From contig JAHBMJ010000305.1 of assembly GCA_018398765.1 (NCBI GenBank), forward strand, positions 1 through 48,659: a stretch of DNA of 48,659 nt, read 5' to 3'. Source of the DNA: Chromera velia. Taxonomy: Eukaryota > Sar > Chromeraceae. The notes below the pieces were generated by a model. It was given only the letters and a program-made list of their open reading frames with translations. It was not told where the DNA came from and did not search any database. Positions 33,318-44,181 of the stretch are shown here, piece by piece (the first letter of the stretch is position 1; each line of letters begins with the position of its first letter). A program made the position numbers and the translations under genes.

Positions 33318-33587
33318 CATCTATGAGTCGGCAAGCTATTTAAAATAGTAAAAATAGTTGAAAAAATAGTAAAAATAGTTCAAATAGTTACTATTTTTAC
33401 TATTTGCTACGTTATATAGTAAAATAGTTAGAAAATGGTTAGCTATTTTTACTATTTTAATAGTAAAATAGTGCTATTTTACTATTAAAATAGTAAAAAT
33501 AGCTAACTATTATGAACTATTTTACTATTCGACGTAGCAATTTTTACTATTTTTACTATTTTGACATAACAAGCCGACTCATAGATG
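33318..33587. repeat. 270-bp near-perfect palindrome (AAATAGT motif)
   Basis: Outer arms CATCTATGAGTCGGC at 33318-33332 and its reverse complement at 33573-33587. The centre is a perfect palindrome with about 34-base arms (GTTAGCTATTTTTACT...) around a TG spacer. The space between is filled with AAATAGT/ACTATTT words that also pair. It can form a long hairpin or cruciform. A foldback-type element is likely. A related, more decayed block lies at 1390-1680. Confidence 0.85.
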
Positions 33588-33784
33588 AACTTGAAGTAAC
33601 TAAGTAATTTCAAACCCTTGATTAAGTCTAATTTAAGTCTATATGTAGACCTATTAAAATATAAATAGACGGAGTACATCATGATTCTTAATTATAGCTA
33701 GATCAAACGGTATGGACAAACATATATTTGTAAATATGCGCCTAGAACTTAGGCTAGAAGCCCTAGACTCTGGCCCTAGAGATA

Positions 33785-34275
33785 CCTAGAGACACACAGA
33801 TAGACAAAAATATGCAGATCGAGTATGAAATCGACAGACAGACAAATTAACCCAAAGAGAGACAAAGAGAGAGACAGATAGACCAACAGATAGACAGATA
33901 TGCAGAAAGACAGATAGACAGCTCTGACAGCTAGCTACGCTAGATACACAGACAGATAGACAGCTAGACTTAGAGCTAGGGCCCATGGATGTCACAGAAA
34001 AAAAAACTAAATAAAAAAATATCTGAAAAATTGAGTTATGCAGACTTAGAGACAGACAGACACTGTCAGACAGCTAGGCGAATAGTCAACTAGACGGACA
34101 CTCATCAGAATAGACAGACAAACTCAGACCTAAACCTAAACCTAGACCTAGTCTCCTAAATCTAGACTCGGATCTAGACTCGGACAGACAAACAGGCAGA
34201 TCTAGAGGCAGATAAACAAATACTAGGACAAATAGACAGACAGACAGACAGACAAACAGACTGATAGACTGACTG
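33785..34275 (+). repeat. Degenerate (GACA/GATA)n array, left part
   Basis: Interrupted AGACAGATAGACAGAC-type repeats with CTAGA-type spacers. It resumes at 38987 beyond the inserted elements. Confidence 0.8.
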
Positions 34276-35639
34276 ACAGATAAATAGTGACCAGATTTGA
34301 TTTGATAAGATTTAATTTCATTTGATTTGATTTGAGCTTCAAGGTCAAATCTGACCAGATTTGAGGTAGATTTGAGGTTGAAGTCTAGAGGTCACTCTCA
34401 ACAGCACTAAAGACGACATGACACAGTCGATACCACTAGCAAATCCTAGAAAGCTCTAGGGATAAGAAAATCACTAAAAACTAGACTAAAAGCTAAATTA
34501 AGACTCTCAAAATTAATAAGCTATTGCTAGAGCTATTGTCAAAGCTAAAAGCTTATATAAGTTATAAAAGCTTACAATTACATTACTCCCTCTTTCTGCA
34601 GGCCACACTTTCTTTGTATACTCTGCAGTATATACTAATGTAGCCTTCTTGCTAGCCTCCTTGGTGTTATGACCTGTGGGATTGTTTGATATCATCGATT
34701 GGTTTGATAAGGGGGGACCCAAGAAGGGACCAAGGCAAAGAAAGAACTAAGCATAAAAACTGCCACAGAACAATAAAAAACCATTTCAAACCCTCAATCA
34801 AAACTTGAATATCTGGAAAAGAGACTAGATAACCTTTTTTTCCTAGGTGTGGATACTAAAGTTTTAAAATTTTTTTTTATTAAAGTTTTTTTTTGCCCTC
34901 CAAACTTTGTTTTGAAAAAATATTTTTCAATTAATTAGTTTTAAAATAGGTGTTTAATTAATTTAGTCATAGAACTAAGGTAAGGTGGAGGTGTGTGTCA
35001 AGGTCTCATGACAGGTAAGTCTCTGTAGTCTGTGCTCAAGTCTGTACAGCTCCTGGAGAAGTCTGTAAAAGTAATAGTAATACTCTCAATCCGAAATCAA
35101 AACAATGAATCCAATCTCACATGCTATCTAAAGTACGATACGTACAGAAATGACAAAACGATACGTACGTGCAATAATCGCCCAGCGCGGTGATTATTCG
35201 CTGCATGCACGCAACACGCGTACATGATACAAGCCCGGCCCAATGCGCGGCACGGTTACCGTACCTCGACCGTAGGCTCGACGGCTACTTGTACTTCAAC
35301 CGTCATTACTAAGCTAATCAATTACTAACTAGCCTCTAGGGTAATCGACTTAAAATATTACTAAATGAATTTTAGGGGTTACACAAAGGGTGTGTTAGTA
35401 TTTAACGTCACCCTTACACTAAAAACCATTTTTTTAGGACTTATTACATTAAATTACTTCAAATAAAGTCAACATCTCATCAGAATGCTCACTGGTTTGC
35501 TTGCAATCTGCAATGAAAGTCTTGTCTCCAGGTGACATCTAGAAAGGGCTCATAAACTCGTAATCCGTAATATATAGTAAAATATGATAAAGAGCCCCCC
35601 TCCCTAGACCCTCCTTCAAAAAATAAAAGAAAACCATCA

Positions 35640-36015
35640 TGATGCGATAATGTCATCACTAGACTTCAATCTCAACATTCATAACAATATGAGAGTCGTT
35701 TATGAGGAGCTTTTTGAACGCTTCTTCAACTTTTTGGAGCTTATCCTCCTCCATGAACAGACTTTTTCCCTAGTCTTTTCCTACGACTTTTGCATGGTGC
35801 AACTAATAAAAACTACCAGCATTGCCAAGACTAACACTATTAAGGCAAATTTTGGGGTATAATAGAACCAGGCTCGCGGCGGCTGCTGTTGCTCTGCGGC
35901 TTCCTAAGAGAGGCCGAGTAGTCAACTCAATGCAGCCTCTTCCATCAGTCTCCCCCCGTCCCTTTGCCTCTGAATCCCTAGCCTGAATCTTTGATAGGCG
36001 CTCAAAAGACTCCAA
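35640..36015 (-). pseudogene. Coding-like fragment, unrecognised
   Basis: On the minus strand one frame reads ESFERLSKIQARDSEAKG then a hydrophobic ATAAAASLVLLYPKICL. A second frame further on reads MEEDKLQKVEEAFKKLLI and ends in a stop near 35650. The pieces look protein-derived but are out of frame, with a stop between. It lies inside the nested transposon stack, so a captured host gene fragment is possible. Family not recognised. Confidence 0.3.
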
Positions 36016-36558
36016 AAGAAGAGAATTAATAATTTTTATTGTCTTTTGTATGAGCTACAGTGGGAAGCCTTGTGCTTTCTGGGAGATGGGTGATGTATGG
36101 CATACAAGGGAAAAAAATATTGGTGGTCTTTCAAAAGATGCCGTAATCTCATAATCCATAATCAGTTATAAGAGACATACTATAAAAGGGGGGGTATATG
36201 ATTACTTTTTCCCGTAATCACACTTAATTTCACCGGATTTAAGCTTTTTAGAAAGAACCACGTTCCTCTAGCCTAAAATGTTTATGTAATCTATGTTTTT
36301 ATTATATGTTTTATATGATCTTACCTATAAAATCTTAATCGTAATTGAAATAGTCAAATACCCTAGAACTAGCCTACACAGAAAGTAATAGAAACTCAGT
36401 CTAATCAAGTTTAAATTAGTTTAAATTCATGTTTATATTGGAAATAATCGGAAATAATCATTAGTGCAATGTAGAGTTATTATAAGTACCATGCTTTTCA
36501 GTACTTTGGTACTTTAAGCCCAAGTTTAGGGGGCTATAAGGGGGTGGTGGTTCCGTTT

Positions 36559-37790
36559 CGCAACGCGGAAGGTGGTTATATAGATGTGCATGGACCAATT
36601 AGAAAGGTCTAAAATTTTTGAGCCGGTTAAGCTGGTCCGCGCGATTCCGGCGGCGCCCAGGGCCCAGAAAGGTACCAAATTGGTCCCAAGAATTTGGGCC
36701 AAAACTTTCCGGGGCCACTCTTAAAATCCCGAAATTATGCTCAGAATGCTCAAAAAGCACACCAACATACATCTAACACACAAAGAAGGGTCATTTCGTC
36801 CTCTTGTCCCTTCTTATCTACCTTGTTGTGTAGAGCAGTACCGATGGTTAAACTGGCACAATTCCACTCCCCTAGTACTAGACAGCTTGCTTCTGTGTCG
36901 GGGTGAAGTCTTGTAGCGTAGTTGATCTGCTTTGGCGTGTCTGGCAGCTCCAGTCTGGACCAGTCAGGAAAGTACCTCCCAAGCCTCCAAAGCATTCCAA
37001 AACAATATTCCTTCTTTCTACCAGGAGGCCGCAGAATCGATCCCCAGCAATTTTGCCTAAATTTTTGAATGCCTTGTGTCTGTTGTCATCCTCCCAGGCT
37101 AGCGGGATAGGTTCTTGATGAGTCTGCTGGTTGTGGGAAGGCGAGATTGTTTTGTGTTTCTGTTGTGGAGAATTGGCGTCTCAGGGGTATTAATCGACCT
37201 CCAGCTCCCCCGGTAAGTGGTTCTGTCCTGCTCTTTCCCTCCAGACAGGAGCATATAAGTGTTGGGCAGTACCTTTATGCGATGGCTGCAGGTTTAAAGT
37301 GCTCAAGAAGGAAAAAGCCCTTCCAGCAATTTGACATAGGGCGCTATCTGCATGGAGTGTATCTTTCTGTTCCTGAGCAGACTTATTAGTTGAAGTCCAT
37401 AGTGCATCAACCATTCCTTATCCCCTGTTGGAACTAAGTTACTTGGACCAGATAGAGCGTGTTGGTATGCATTTTATCATCATTGATGTACCACAACCCT
37501 TTCTAAACTTCTGAGTCCAGGAAGGCTACTTTGGCCTCTTTAGGTGTCAGACCTCAGACGTCCATTCTTTGGACTCCCTGTGAATCTGGAAGTCGTTTTT
37601 TCTACACCAAGCAGCTAGAGAGAGTCTAAAGAGGCGAACTAACGTCTCCTAGGGTCGTTGGTTTGAGTTTAGGAGGGAAAAGGCAACAGAGGGCTGTTCC
37701 TTTTTCCCTCAAAATTTTTGAGCCGGTTAAGGTCTGGCGGCGGGTTCTAATTGGTCCATACACATCCGTATGACCCGCCGCCGCGTTGCA
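36559..37790 (-). mobile_element. 1.23 kb TIR element (CGCAACGCGG ends), copy 2
   Basis: The inverted counterpart of 11013-12243. Left end CGCAACGCGGAAGGTGGT; the right end inward is TGCAACGCGGCGGCGGGT. TTT flanks both sides (36556-36558 and 37791-37793), a 3-bp target duplication. A frame at 36750-36995 shares the LELPDTPKQIN and TRLHPDTEASCLVL cores with copy 1. Length within one base of copy 1. No transposase motif. Confidence 0.88.
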
Positions 37791-38087
37791 TTTAGACTCG
37801 GAAGACTCCGAGCGACGAGGTGCTTGTCTCCCGTTGTCACTCTCCCCTCCCTTTTAAAAAAAGGCCTCTTCAACTAACTTTTTGATGGATAGCTCGCTTC
37901 CCTCCTTATTGTTGGAGCCTCCCGCGTCTCCGCCATCATAGTAATACATTATATACATCGTTTTCAAAGTTGTGAAACTTTTGCATAACTCGTATATAAA
38001 GCACCAACTTTGTCTACAACGATATAAATCAAATCAATTTCTCTAGTAACGTTTTTTTGTCAAAATTTTAGGTCAACTTTTGCATGT

Positions 38088-38586
38088 CTACCCTGCAGGT
38101 AGCTAGGATTTTGCAGGATTTTAGCCTAGGATTTTAGTGGATTTTACGGGATTTTGGCCAGGATTTTAGCAGATTTAGGAGGATTTTACACAAAATTCTG
38201 CCGAATTATTTCTTTAGGATTTTAGAATCTAAAATCTTGGCTCTAGGGATTATAAAGACTAAAATCCTGTATCCTAGAATTTTAGAAATGAATGCCAGGA
38301 TTATACAGGATTTTACGGGATTATATTTTTCGTATAAAATCCCGTAAAATCAGGTATAATCCCGTAAAATCCCATAAAATCCTAGGAAGAGGCTAGGAAT
38401 TTAGCTTTATTCTAGGATTTTGGATTCTAAAATCTTAGGTGTAGGGATTATATTTTTAATGTTAAGAGTCCGGCAGAATCCTGGGCAAAATCCGTGAAAA
38501 TCCGCTAAAGTCCTGGCCAAAATCCCGTAAAATCTGCTAAAATCCTGGGCTAAAATCCCACAAAATCCTAGCTACCTGCAGGGTAG
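38088..38586. mobile_element. 499-bp foldback element with 26-bp perfect ends
   Basis: The first 26 bases (CTACCCTGCAGGTAGCTAGG...) are the exact reverse complement of the last 26 (to 38586). TTGCATGT occurs at 38080-38087 and 38587-38594, a perfect 8-bp target duplication. The interior consists of GGATTTTA words in the left half and TAAAATCC words in the right, so the whole element can fold into one hairpin. No coding potential. Confidence 0.88.
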
Positions 38587-38986
38587 TTGCATGTTTACTT
38601 TTAAAGTTTTAAAGTTAAAGTTTAAAGTTTTCCAGGCAAACTATATATTATAAAAAAACTTTAGTGCCTACCCCTAGTCTTTTTCACTGAATAAACATTT
38701 CAAAAAGCTTTTGGGCGTTCATATCTAGGTTCATATTTATGTGAAACCGACAAAAAAATCTTTTGTTGATCTTTTTTTTTTGGCGCACAAAAAAGTGCGA
38801 AGACTCATTTAAGAGACTGGATGACGGATTGACCTCGAAGATTTGAGGTTAAAGGGTCAGATTTGAAGTAGATTTGATAAGATTTGATAGGACCTATCAT
38901 ACTAAAGTTTCTCAGGCCTAAGATTTGATTTGAGGTTAAGCCCTACTTCAAATCAAATCAAATCAAATCTGGTCACTACAGATAAA

Positions 38987-39124
38987 CACACACAGACAGA
39001 CAGACAGACAGACAGACAGATAGCTAGACAGCTAGACAGCTAGACAGCTAGACAGACAGACAACTAGACAGACAGCTAGACAGACAGCTAGACAGACAGC
39101 TAGACAGACAGCTAGACAGACAGC

Positions 39125-39155
<31 letters not shown>

Positions 39156-39195
39156 GCAGACAGGACAGACAAACAGCTAAACGGACAGACAGCTA

Positions 39196-39236
<41 letters not shown>

Positions 39237-39289
39237 ACAGACAGACAGAAGGACAGACTCTACGTTTCTTCTTTCCCCTCCTTCTCTTC

Positions 39290-39323
<34 letters not shown>

Positions 39324-39352
39324 TACGTTTCGTCTTTCCCCTCCTTCTCTTC

Positions 39353-39389
<37 letters not shown>

Positions 39390-39478
39390 GTTACAGGCTA
39401 TGTCATTTTTTCGTTCTCTTCTGACCTAGCTTCTGACTGACCCAGACAGACAGATGGACGGACAGACAGGCAGGCCAG

Positions 39479-39525
<47 letters not shown>

Positions 39526-39600
39526 AAGGCAGGCAAACAGACAGACTGACCGACTGACCGACTGACCGACTGACTGACTGACTGACTGACTGACTGATTG
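38987..39600 (+). repeat. (GACA)n / (GGCA)n / (GACT)n array, right part
   Basis: Continuation of the array interrupted at 34275. Includes CTAGACAGACAG units, a (GGCA)n run near 39200-39235 and 39465-39525, two copies of a TACGTTTC(T/G)TCTTTCCCCTCC spacer, and (GACT)n up to about 39595. Minus-strand Ser/Val/Cys-rich frames are artefacts. Confidence 0.93.
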
Positions 39601-39665
39601 ATTGAACCAGAGACACAGAGAAGCAAAAAGCATGACACGGAACAGACTTGCGTGACACACTGAGT

Positions 39666-40284
39666 ATGCAAGGGGAGAGACTAGGAAAGAGAGGAAGAGG
39701 GCCAGGGAATGTCATGAGCGAGACTGAGGAAAAGAGTGAAGAAATTCTGAAGACTCACACGCGTAGAACATACCTGCGGATTGACCAAAGTGCACTTTTT
39801 CTGTCCATATGTGAATATGCTTGTGCATGTTGGTTTGTTTGTTTGTTCATTCCTTCGACATCTAGGTTCTCCGAATGCACTGATTGACTGCGATGGACGA
39901 ATCGAACCAGTCGTGTGGAAAGTCTGGAAGAACGACCGTTTGTGCCTCCATGTTCCTCTCCCCCCCTTCTCGTTCTATGTGAGCGTGAATCCGTCAAATC
40001 GGATGATCAAGGGTAAGCCCGAGTCCTCATTAGACTGCTACATGGTGGGTTCATTCAGTTTTCCCCCTAACTCATTCCACACATTACACCGCATACAAAC
40101 ACCCGCTTCCTGCTGTATGTAGGCTTCAACTACCTTTTTCGTTGGTTATTTTTCTCCCATGGCCGGCAGAAAGGCCCCGGACGGACAAATCAAAACCGGG
40201 TCGGTCGTACTGGTTGCACGTCTGTCGGGCAGATCTCCCATAGAGAATCTGCACCGACCAGGAACCCCACTCTTCTCCGCTTAA
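39666..40284 (+). CDS. Hypothetical protein, three exons, 161 residues
   Basis: Proposed exons 39666-39810, 39866-40044 and 40123-40284 (TAA). Donors GTGAAT and GTGGGT, acceptors CATCTAG and TATGTAG; phases 1 and 0 join without frame breaks, the first junction completing a Cys codon. Start ATG 39666, or 39714 (MSETEEKSEEILKTHTRR), the latter giving 145 residues. The protein has a charged N-terminus, a Trp/aromatic-rich middle (RIEPVVWKVWKNDRLCLHV, PPFSFYVSVNPSN) and a C-terminus with FFVGYFSPMAGRKAPDGQ and GSVVLVARLSGRSP. It looks like a compact globular domain, but I recognise no family. It lies just after the (GACA)n array and converges on the gene at 40469-41089. Confidence 0.6.
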
Positions 40285-40468
40285 TGTGCATGTATGAGTT
40301 GATTTTGAATTATTCATTGATCCAACGCCGCCCTCTTCCTCCTTTCCTGACCCTTCCCCTCCCTTCCCTTCCCCTATATATGTCCCCGTCCCTTTCCAAG
40401 ATGGTTTATGGTCTTCCCAACCTAACCAGGAAAACAGCCAAAACATTCATCACTTCTCTATCTATCAA

Positions 40469-41089
40469 TTAAGACACGGCCCCAGCAACGGCATGCGCTG
40501 CATCTTGGGCTCCGTCTGCGACCACCTCGGCTCCTTGAGCGATCTCTTGACCGAAGAGGCAACCCAAGCAGGTGCAGCACGCCAAACATCCGAGACACGT
40601 AGCCACACCTGCATGACAGAGAGAAAGGGGGCCTTGTGTATCAGAAGAACGGCATGCGAATGGCGCAAGTGACTCAACTGGAAATTGACTGACCGCAACA
40701 GGCGCAGCACTTCTCGTTCTTCTTTTTCTTCTCCGGCCGATCTTGATCCTGCTGAGTCACAATGTTCGCCTGGTACCTGCACGGATTAAGGAGAAGTTCA
40801 AAAGGTTCTGAATCAGGAAAGCACATTGGGCACATACAAAAGGCGGACATGCAAGAGGCTCGACTTACGGTTGGTGCTGGGCAGGCTGGGTATAGTACTG
40901 CTGCTGGGGTGGCTGCGGCTGCTGGTAGCCGTAGGGCTGAGGAGGCGGGTACTGAGGTTGTTGCTGTCCCTGTCCTGTTTGAATGACAATAACGTTCGGT
41001 TGGGTGGGGGGAGGAGGAGGTGGCTGCTGGTAGCCGTACCCTTGTCCTCCTCCATTCACCACAATCGTGGTGCCGCGTTGAGCGCTCAT
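40469..41089 (-). CDS. Pro/Gln-rich protein with Cys cluster, 147 residues
   Basis: Exons on the minus strand: 41089-40869, 40776-40694, 40608-40469 (TAA). Donors GTAAGT and GTCAGT, acceptors GTGCAG and CATGCAG; phases 2 and 1 agree. Start at ATG 41089 (MSAQRGTTIVVNGGGQ); the open frame extends further up without an ATG. Residues 15-75 are rich in Pro, Gln, Tyr and Gly (YGYQQPPPPPP, YPPPQPYGYQQ). A basic stretch EKKKKNEK precedes a hydrophobic cysteine cluster (KCCACCGVATCLGC, CCTCLGCLFG), followed by an Ala/Glu-rich helix. The layout resembles small Cys-rich membrane-associated proteins (CYSTM-like) that are palmitoylated or metal-binding, but the cluster is not at the very C-terminus. Function unknown. 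Confidence 0.75.
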
Positions 41090-41814
41090 GACTTGTTTAC
41101 TTTCTTGGAAGTGTTGCTGTTTGCTTCTTCCTTGGTTTGCCACGGCTGGTCACGCTTTGCAATCTTTCAAGCACTTGCACACAATGATTCTGCCCCTCCT
41201 TGTGCAAACTTCGCTTGCCGAATCAGTTCCAATGCAGCTATATTAATATATGCATGTTTGTTTTGTACGTCGATCCGCCTAGCTATATATATATATAGCT
41301 CATGCATGCATGCAAAAACGAAAAGCCGATTTTCGCATGTATGCATGCATGCATGCGGAAAAAAACAAAATGCATGAATTTAAATCGCAAAAATAAGCCA
41401 CGCCTAGCTGATCGCCTCGGGATATGCCTCGGGGGGCAGCTCAGTGTTAAAAGTAGACTAGTGTGAATGCCGTCTACTTCAGTCACTACTTTCAGTAAGT
41501 CTGAGTTCATGTTCATCGGCTACGAAGATCGGCTATCAAAGAGGATCTTGCCGTTTCCTCACAACAATCGTTCGTGTAAAGGCATGCATGCATTCATATG
41601 TATTCGCATTCGAAGAGACCATGCATGCATGCGTGCAGCTTGATCGAGCGGTGCGCAGCCCGCCCGGCGCCTTCGGCCCCAGACCCCTGGCGCATATCCC
41701 ACATCTTATAATCACCTCCTTCGGAGAAGAACACAAATTGACTTCGAACTCATTTGTATGGAATGTACTTTGTCTATCTGTCTGCACGCATTAATTTTGT
41801 ATGCATCCATTTCA
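41090..41814. other. Upstream region with GCATGC palindromes
   Basis: Upstream of the Cys-cluster gene. Holds a perfect palindrome AGCTATATATATATATAGCT at about 41280-41299 and clusters of CATGCATGC at about 41300-41365 and 41583-41640 that can pair. No gene. These may be remnants of a small inverted-repeat element. Confidence 0.5.
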
Positions 41815-42230
41815 CCTTTGCATGTAAATCATCAAGCTGCTCAAGAACATACTCCAACATGCCCTGCATCTTTGGTTCTGATTCACATTGGCCAGGAACC
41901 AACTACACAAGGAGTGGCTGACTGTCAGTAAGCACACACACATGAGGAGCGACACCCCACAATTTTTCAATGAAATGCACCCAACCAAAACCATTCTTCA
42001 CCCCATCACAAAATGCAAGCAATTCAGCATTCATTATCGAACCAAACTTTCAATCACATTTCTTTGACTTCCAGGCAAACAGGTTTGATTCATCATTTTT
42101 CAATGCATGATGCAAATCTGCCTTGGACATCAGCTGTACTTCGTACCTCAGTCGTCTTTTATGTGTATACTGTTCATATGAAGCATCGATTTAGATTAAA
42201 AGAACCATTCCGTTCTCTTTAGTCACCGGT
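41815..42230 (-). pseudogene. pol: Copia-type RNase H remnant
   Basis: Reads IDASYEQYTHKRRL, then NAELLAFCDGVKNGFGW and VCVLTDSQPLL, which supply the Asp, Glu and Asp positions expected of the RNase H fold of copia elements. Interrupted by at least two stops. Confidence 0.65.
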
Positions 42231-42349
42231 TTAAACTTTAAGCCGGCCGCACACTCCTTGATATGCGAGATCACTTTCCACACTATAAGCATTGTCTTTG
42301 CTGAAGGACAAGTTACCTATTGAGAGAGATGAGAGAAAAAAATGCATGC

Positions 42350-43131
42350 TTGGGTTTAGTTTTCACTGCCTAACCCACCAGACCTAAGAAACGTTGCATC
42401 TGAGACTGAAGCGACGAATTGATTTCATTCTCTTCTGGCTTCTTCATATCTGCATTTCCAATCAGCTTGCTTACCTTCTTGTCTTCACATTCAGGCAGAG
42501 CACGCACATATTCTTCTTAACTGAGGGTCATTTCTTTCTTTGTATGGTTATACTTTAGCTGTATGCGACAAACCCATGAGTGCCCCCGTCATCGACCCTT
42601 TCTGACTCGTCCATTTTAAACTACTTTTGGATTTCATCCATCAAAAAAGAAACAGAAGGACCAAAAACAAGAAGGTCATCAACATGCATCAACATTAATG
42701 CATTCGGCCTACCTTTATTGTCTTTTTTTGTAAGAATTGACTCGCTAATCTCACTCTACTCACTCTCTTTAGCTCGGCTCTTGAAGTGCCTCATATAGAG
42801 ACAAGGCCCATCAGCCTGTTACAGCCTGTCTGTATACGAGTCTGAGAGTCTTCACAATGGAACCAGCAACAAGACCTGGATAAACATGAAGGGGAAGGTT
42901 AGAAGGGAGCTCAATCCAGAGTGATGTGTCTGTCGGTGCTTATAGAAAACTTGTGCGGATGTGTGTTTTTGCTGATTCCCACCCCTGACTGAGAGCAAAA
43001 ATCAAAGTAAAACGAAGTTGGTTCTGCTCAGCAGTACTACTGTACGTTTTAACCAGAGTGAAGTCTCTTTTATCTTAAAACCCTTTAAAGACCAAACGAG
43101 ACTTTGCAACTCTTCTTCCGTCTTTCAGTTT
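42350..43131 (-). pseudogene. pol: Copia-type reverse transcriptase remnant
   Basis: Across several frames: RLVWSLKGFKDKRDF (the copia KARLVAKGF region), a TYSSTAEQNQLRFTLI segment, and the catalytic box HVDDLLVFG at about 42663-42686 with both aspartates kept. Frameshifts and stops separate the pieces. Confidence 0.7.
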
Positions 43132-44013
43132 CTATGTCTTCATCCACTTCAGCTGCATACTTGGATGTGTATCTTTCTTGCTGAGACAAGAAACATCAAG
43201 CACCAAACATTCAAACCATCTCCTTAGTTCCTTTTCATCCGCTTCACGGTGTAAACCTGACTTGATTTCCTTCTTGGTTGCTGGGACTCGTCCCTTCACT
43301 GCATTCTCCTTCATTTCACCCAAATACACCCCCCGCTTATGCATAGAGAAAATAGAAGAAAGGATAGAGTCAAAAAGATCACTTTGTTTATCTTCCTTTT
43401 CTTTCTGTCTTTTTTTTCTCAGCTGGGCTATTCTGCCTGACTTTCTTACTGAGTGTTTTATTCTGAAAATCCCTAAGGCAGCCGCTGTTTTTTTCGCTTC
43501 TTCGTGAATCTGTCTGCGTAGGGCTGCAAACGTACCTGTCGGCTCACCCCCGACCTCGTCATCTTCAAAATCGAAGTCAATCTCTTTTGCTTCTTTAAGA
43601 CCTAGATCTACAGGGGAGTCTGGGGGAGCCAAGGCGTTCTTTCCAAAAATAGAGTCTTTATCTGACCACTCAGACGACTCTGCTGCCTCTGACTGCGTTT
43701 CGTCTCTCACTCCATCTTTAGCCCTTATTTCAACTTCGTCTACATCCCCCACTACTGAATTTTCAACCTCTGGAGCGAGGTTGCTAGACAATTGCTGCAG
43801 GGATTCTGGGGTGAGAGAAAGATCAAGAGAAATTTCAAAGCGCTTCATCACTTTTTTTGGCCGCTTTACCTCACACATGCTCTCATAGTTCAGCTTGCCT
43901 TCCTTATTAAAGGAAAAACAAGAGACAAGAAGCTGTCTGTTGACTGAGGCTTCTCTAAGAGCACGAGCGGGAAAGAACGCCCCTAGAGAACGCCCCGTCT
44001 TACTTTTGTGCAA
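43132..44013 (-). pseudogene. pol: Copia integrase-RT linker and RT start
   Basis: A 293-codon open segment. Most is an acidic, Ser-rich linker (VENSVVGDVDEVEIRAKDG, EIDFDFEDDEVGGEP) then a basic GRIAQLRKKRQKEKEDK. The end carries the RT entry (EADEKELRRWFECLVLDV ... MQLKWMKT). The region between integrase and RT in copia elements is normally of this type. It ends at a stop within the RT start. Confidence 0.65.
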
Positions 44014-44181
44014 TGATACCTTTCAGGGAACAGGGCTTAATTGGAGCAGCAGGTGCATCTGCTTCCGCTTCTGCTGGCGGCTCTCCAGCCTGAGGGGCGG
44101 AGAAAGGCTCTTCAACCTCCTCACACTCATCTGACAAGACCACTCTCTCTCTTTAAAGCTCAAGCTCTTCAAGTCCTTCTT

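Larger units (their letters stand above)
34846..38674. mobile_element. Nested 3.8 kb TA-flanked TIR structure
   Basis: Left GGTGTGGATACTAAAGTTTT after TA at 34844-34845; the right end inward is GGGGTAGGCACTAAAGTTTT after TA at 38675-38676. The ends match at about three quarters of positions. G-run termini and TA flanks resemble the mariner-type MITEs at 8135, 12604 and 31504. No transposase seen. Less certain than the other elements because of terminal divergence. Confidence 0.45.
34285..38977. mobile_element. 4.7 kb TIR element, possibly Mutator-like
   Basis: Left end TAGTGACCAGATTTGATTTG (34285 on); the right end reads inward AGTGACCAGATTTGATTTG. Immediately outside lie ACAGATAAA (34276-34284) and ACAGATAAA (38978-38986), a 9-bp duplication of the size made by Mutator-like elements. 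The ends are rich in GATTTGATTT words. No transposase frame is visible and at least three other inverted-repeat structures are nested inside. The target was the (GACA)n array, which weakens the duplication somewhat because the flank is simple sequence. Confidence 0.68.

Noticed and set aside
39398-39715. Cys/Leu/Pro-rich minus-strand frames
   Set aside because: Translation of (GACA)n and (GGCA)n simple repeats.
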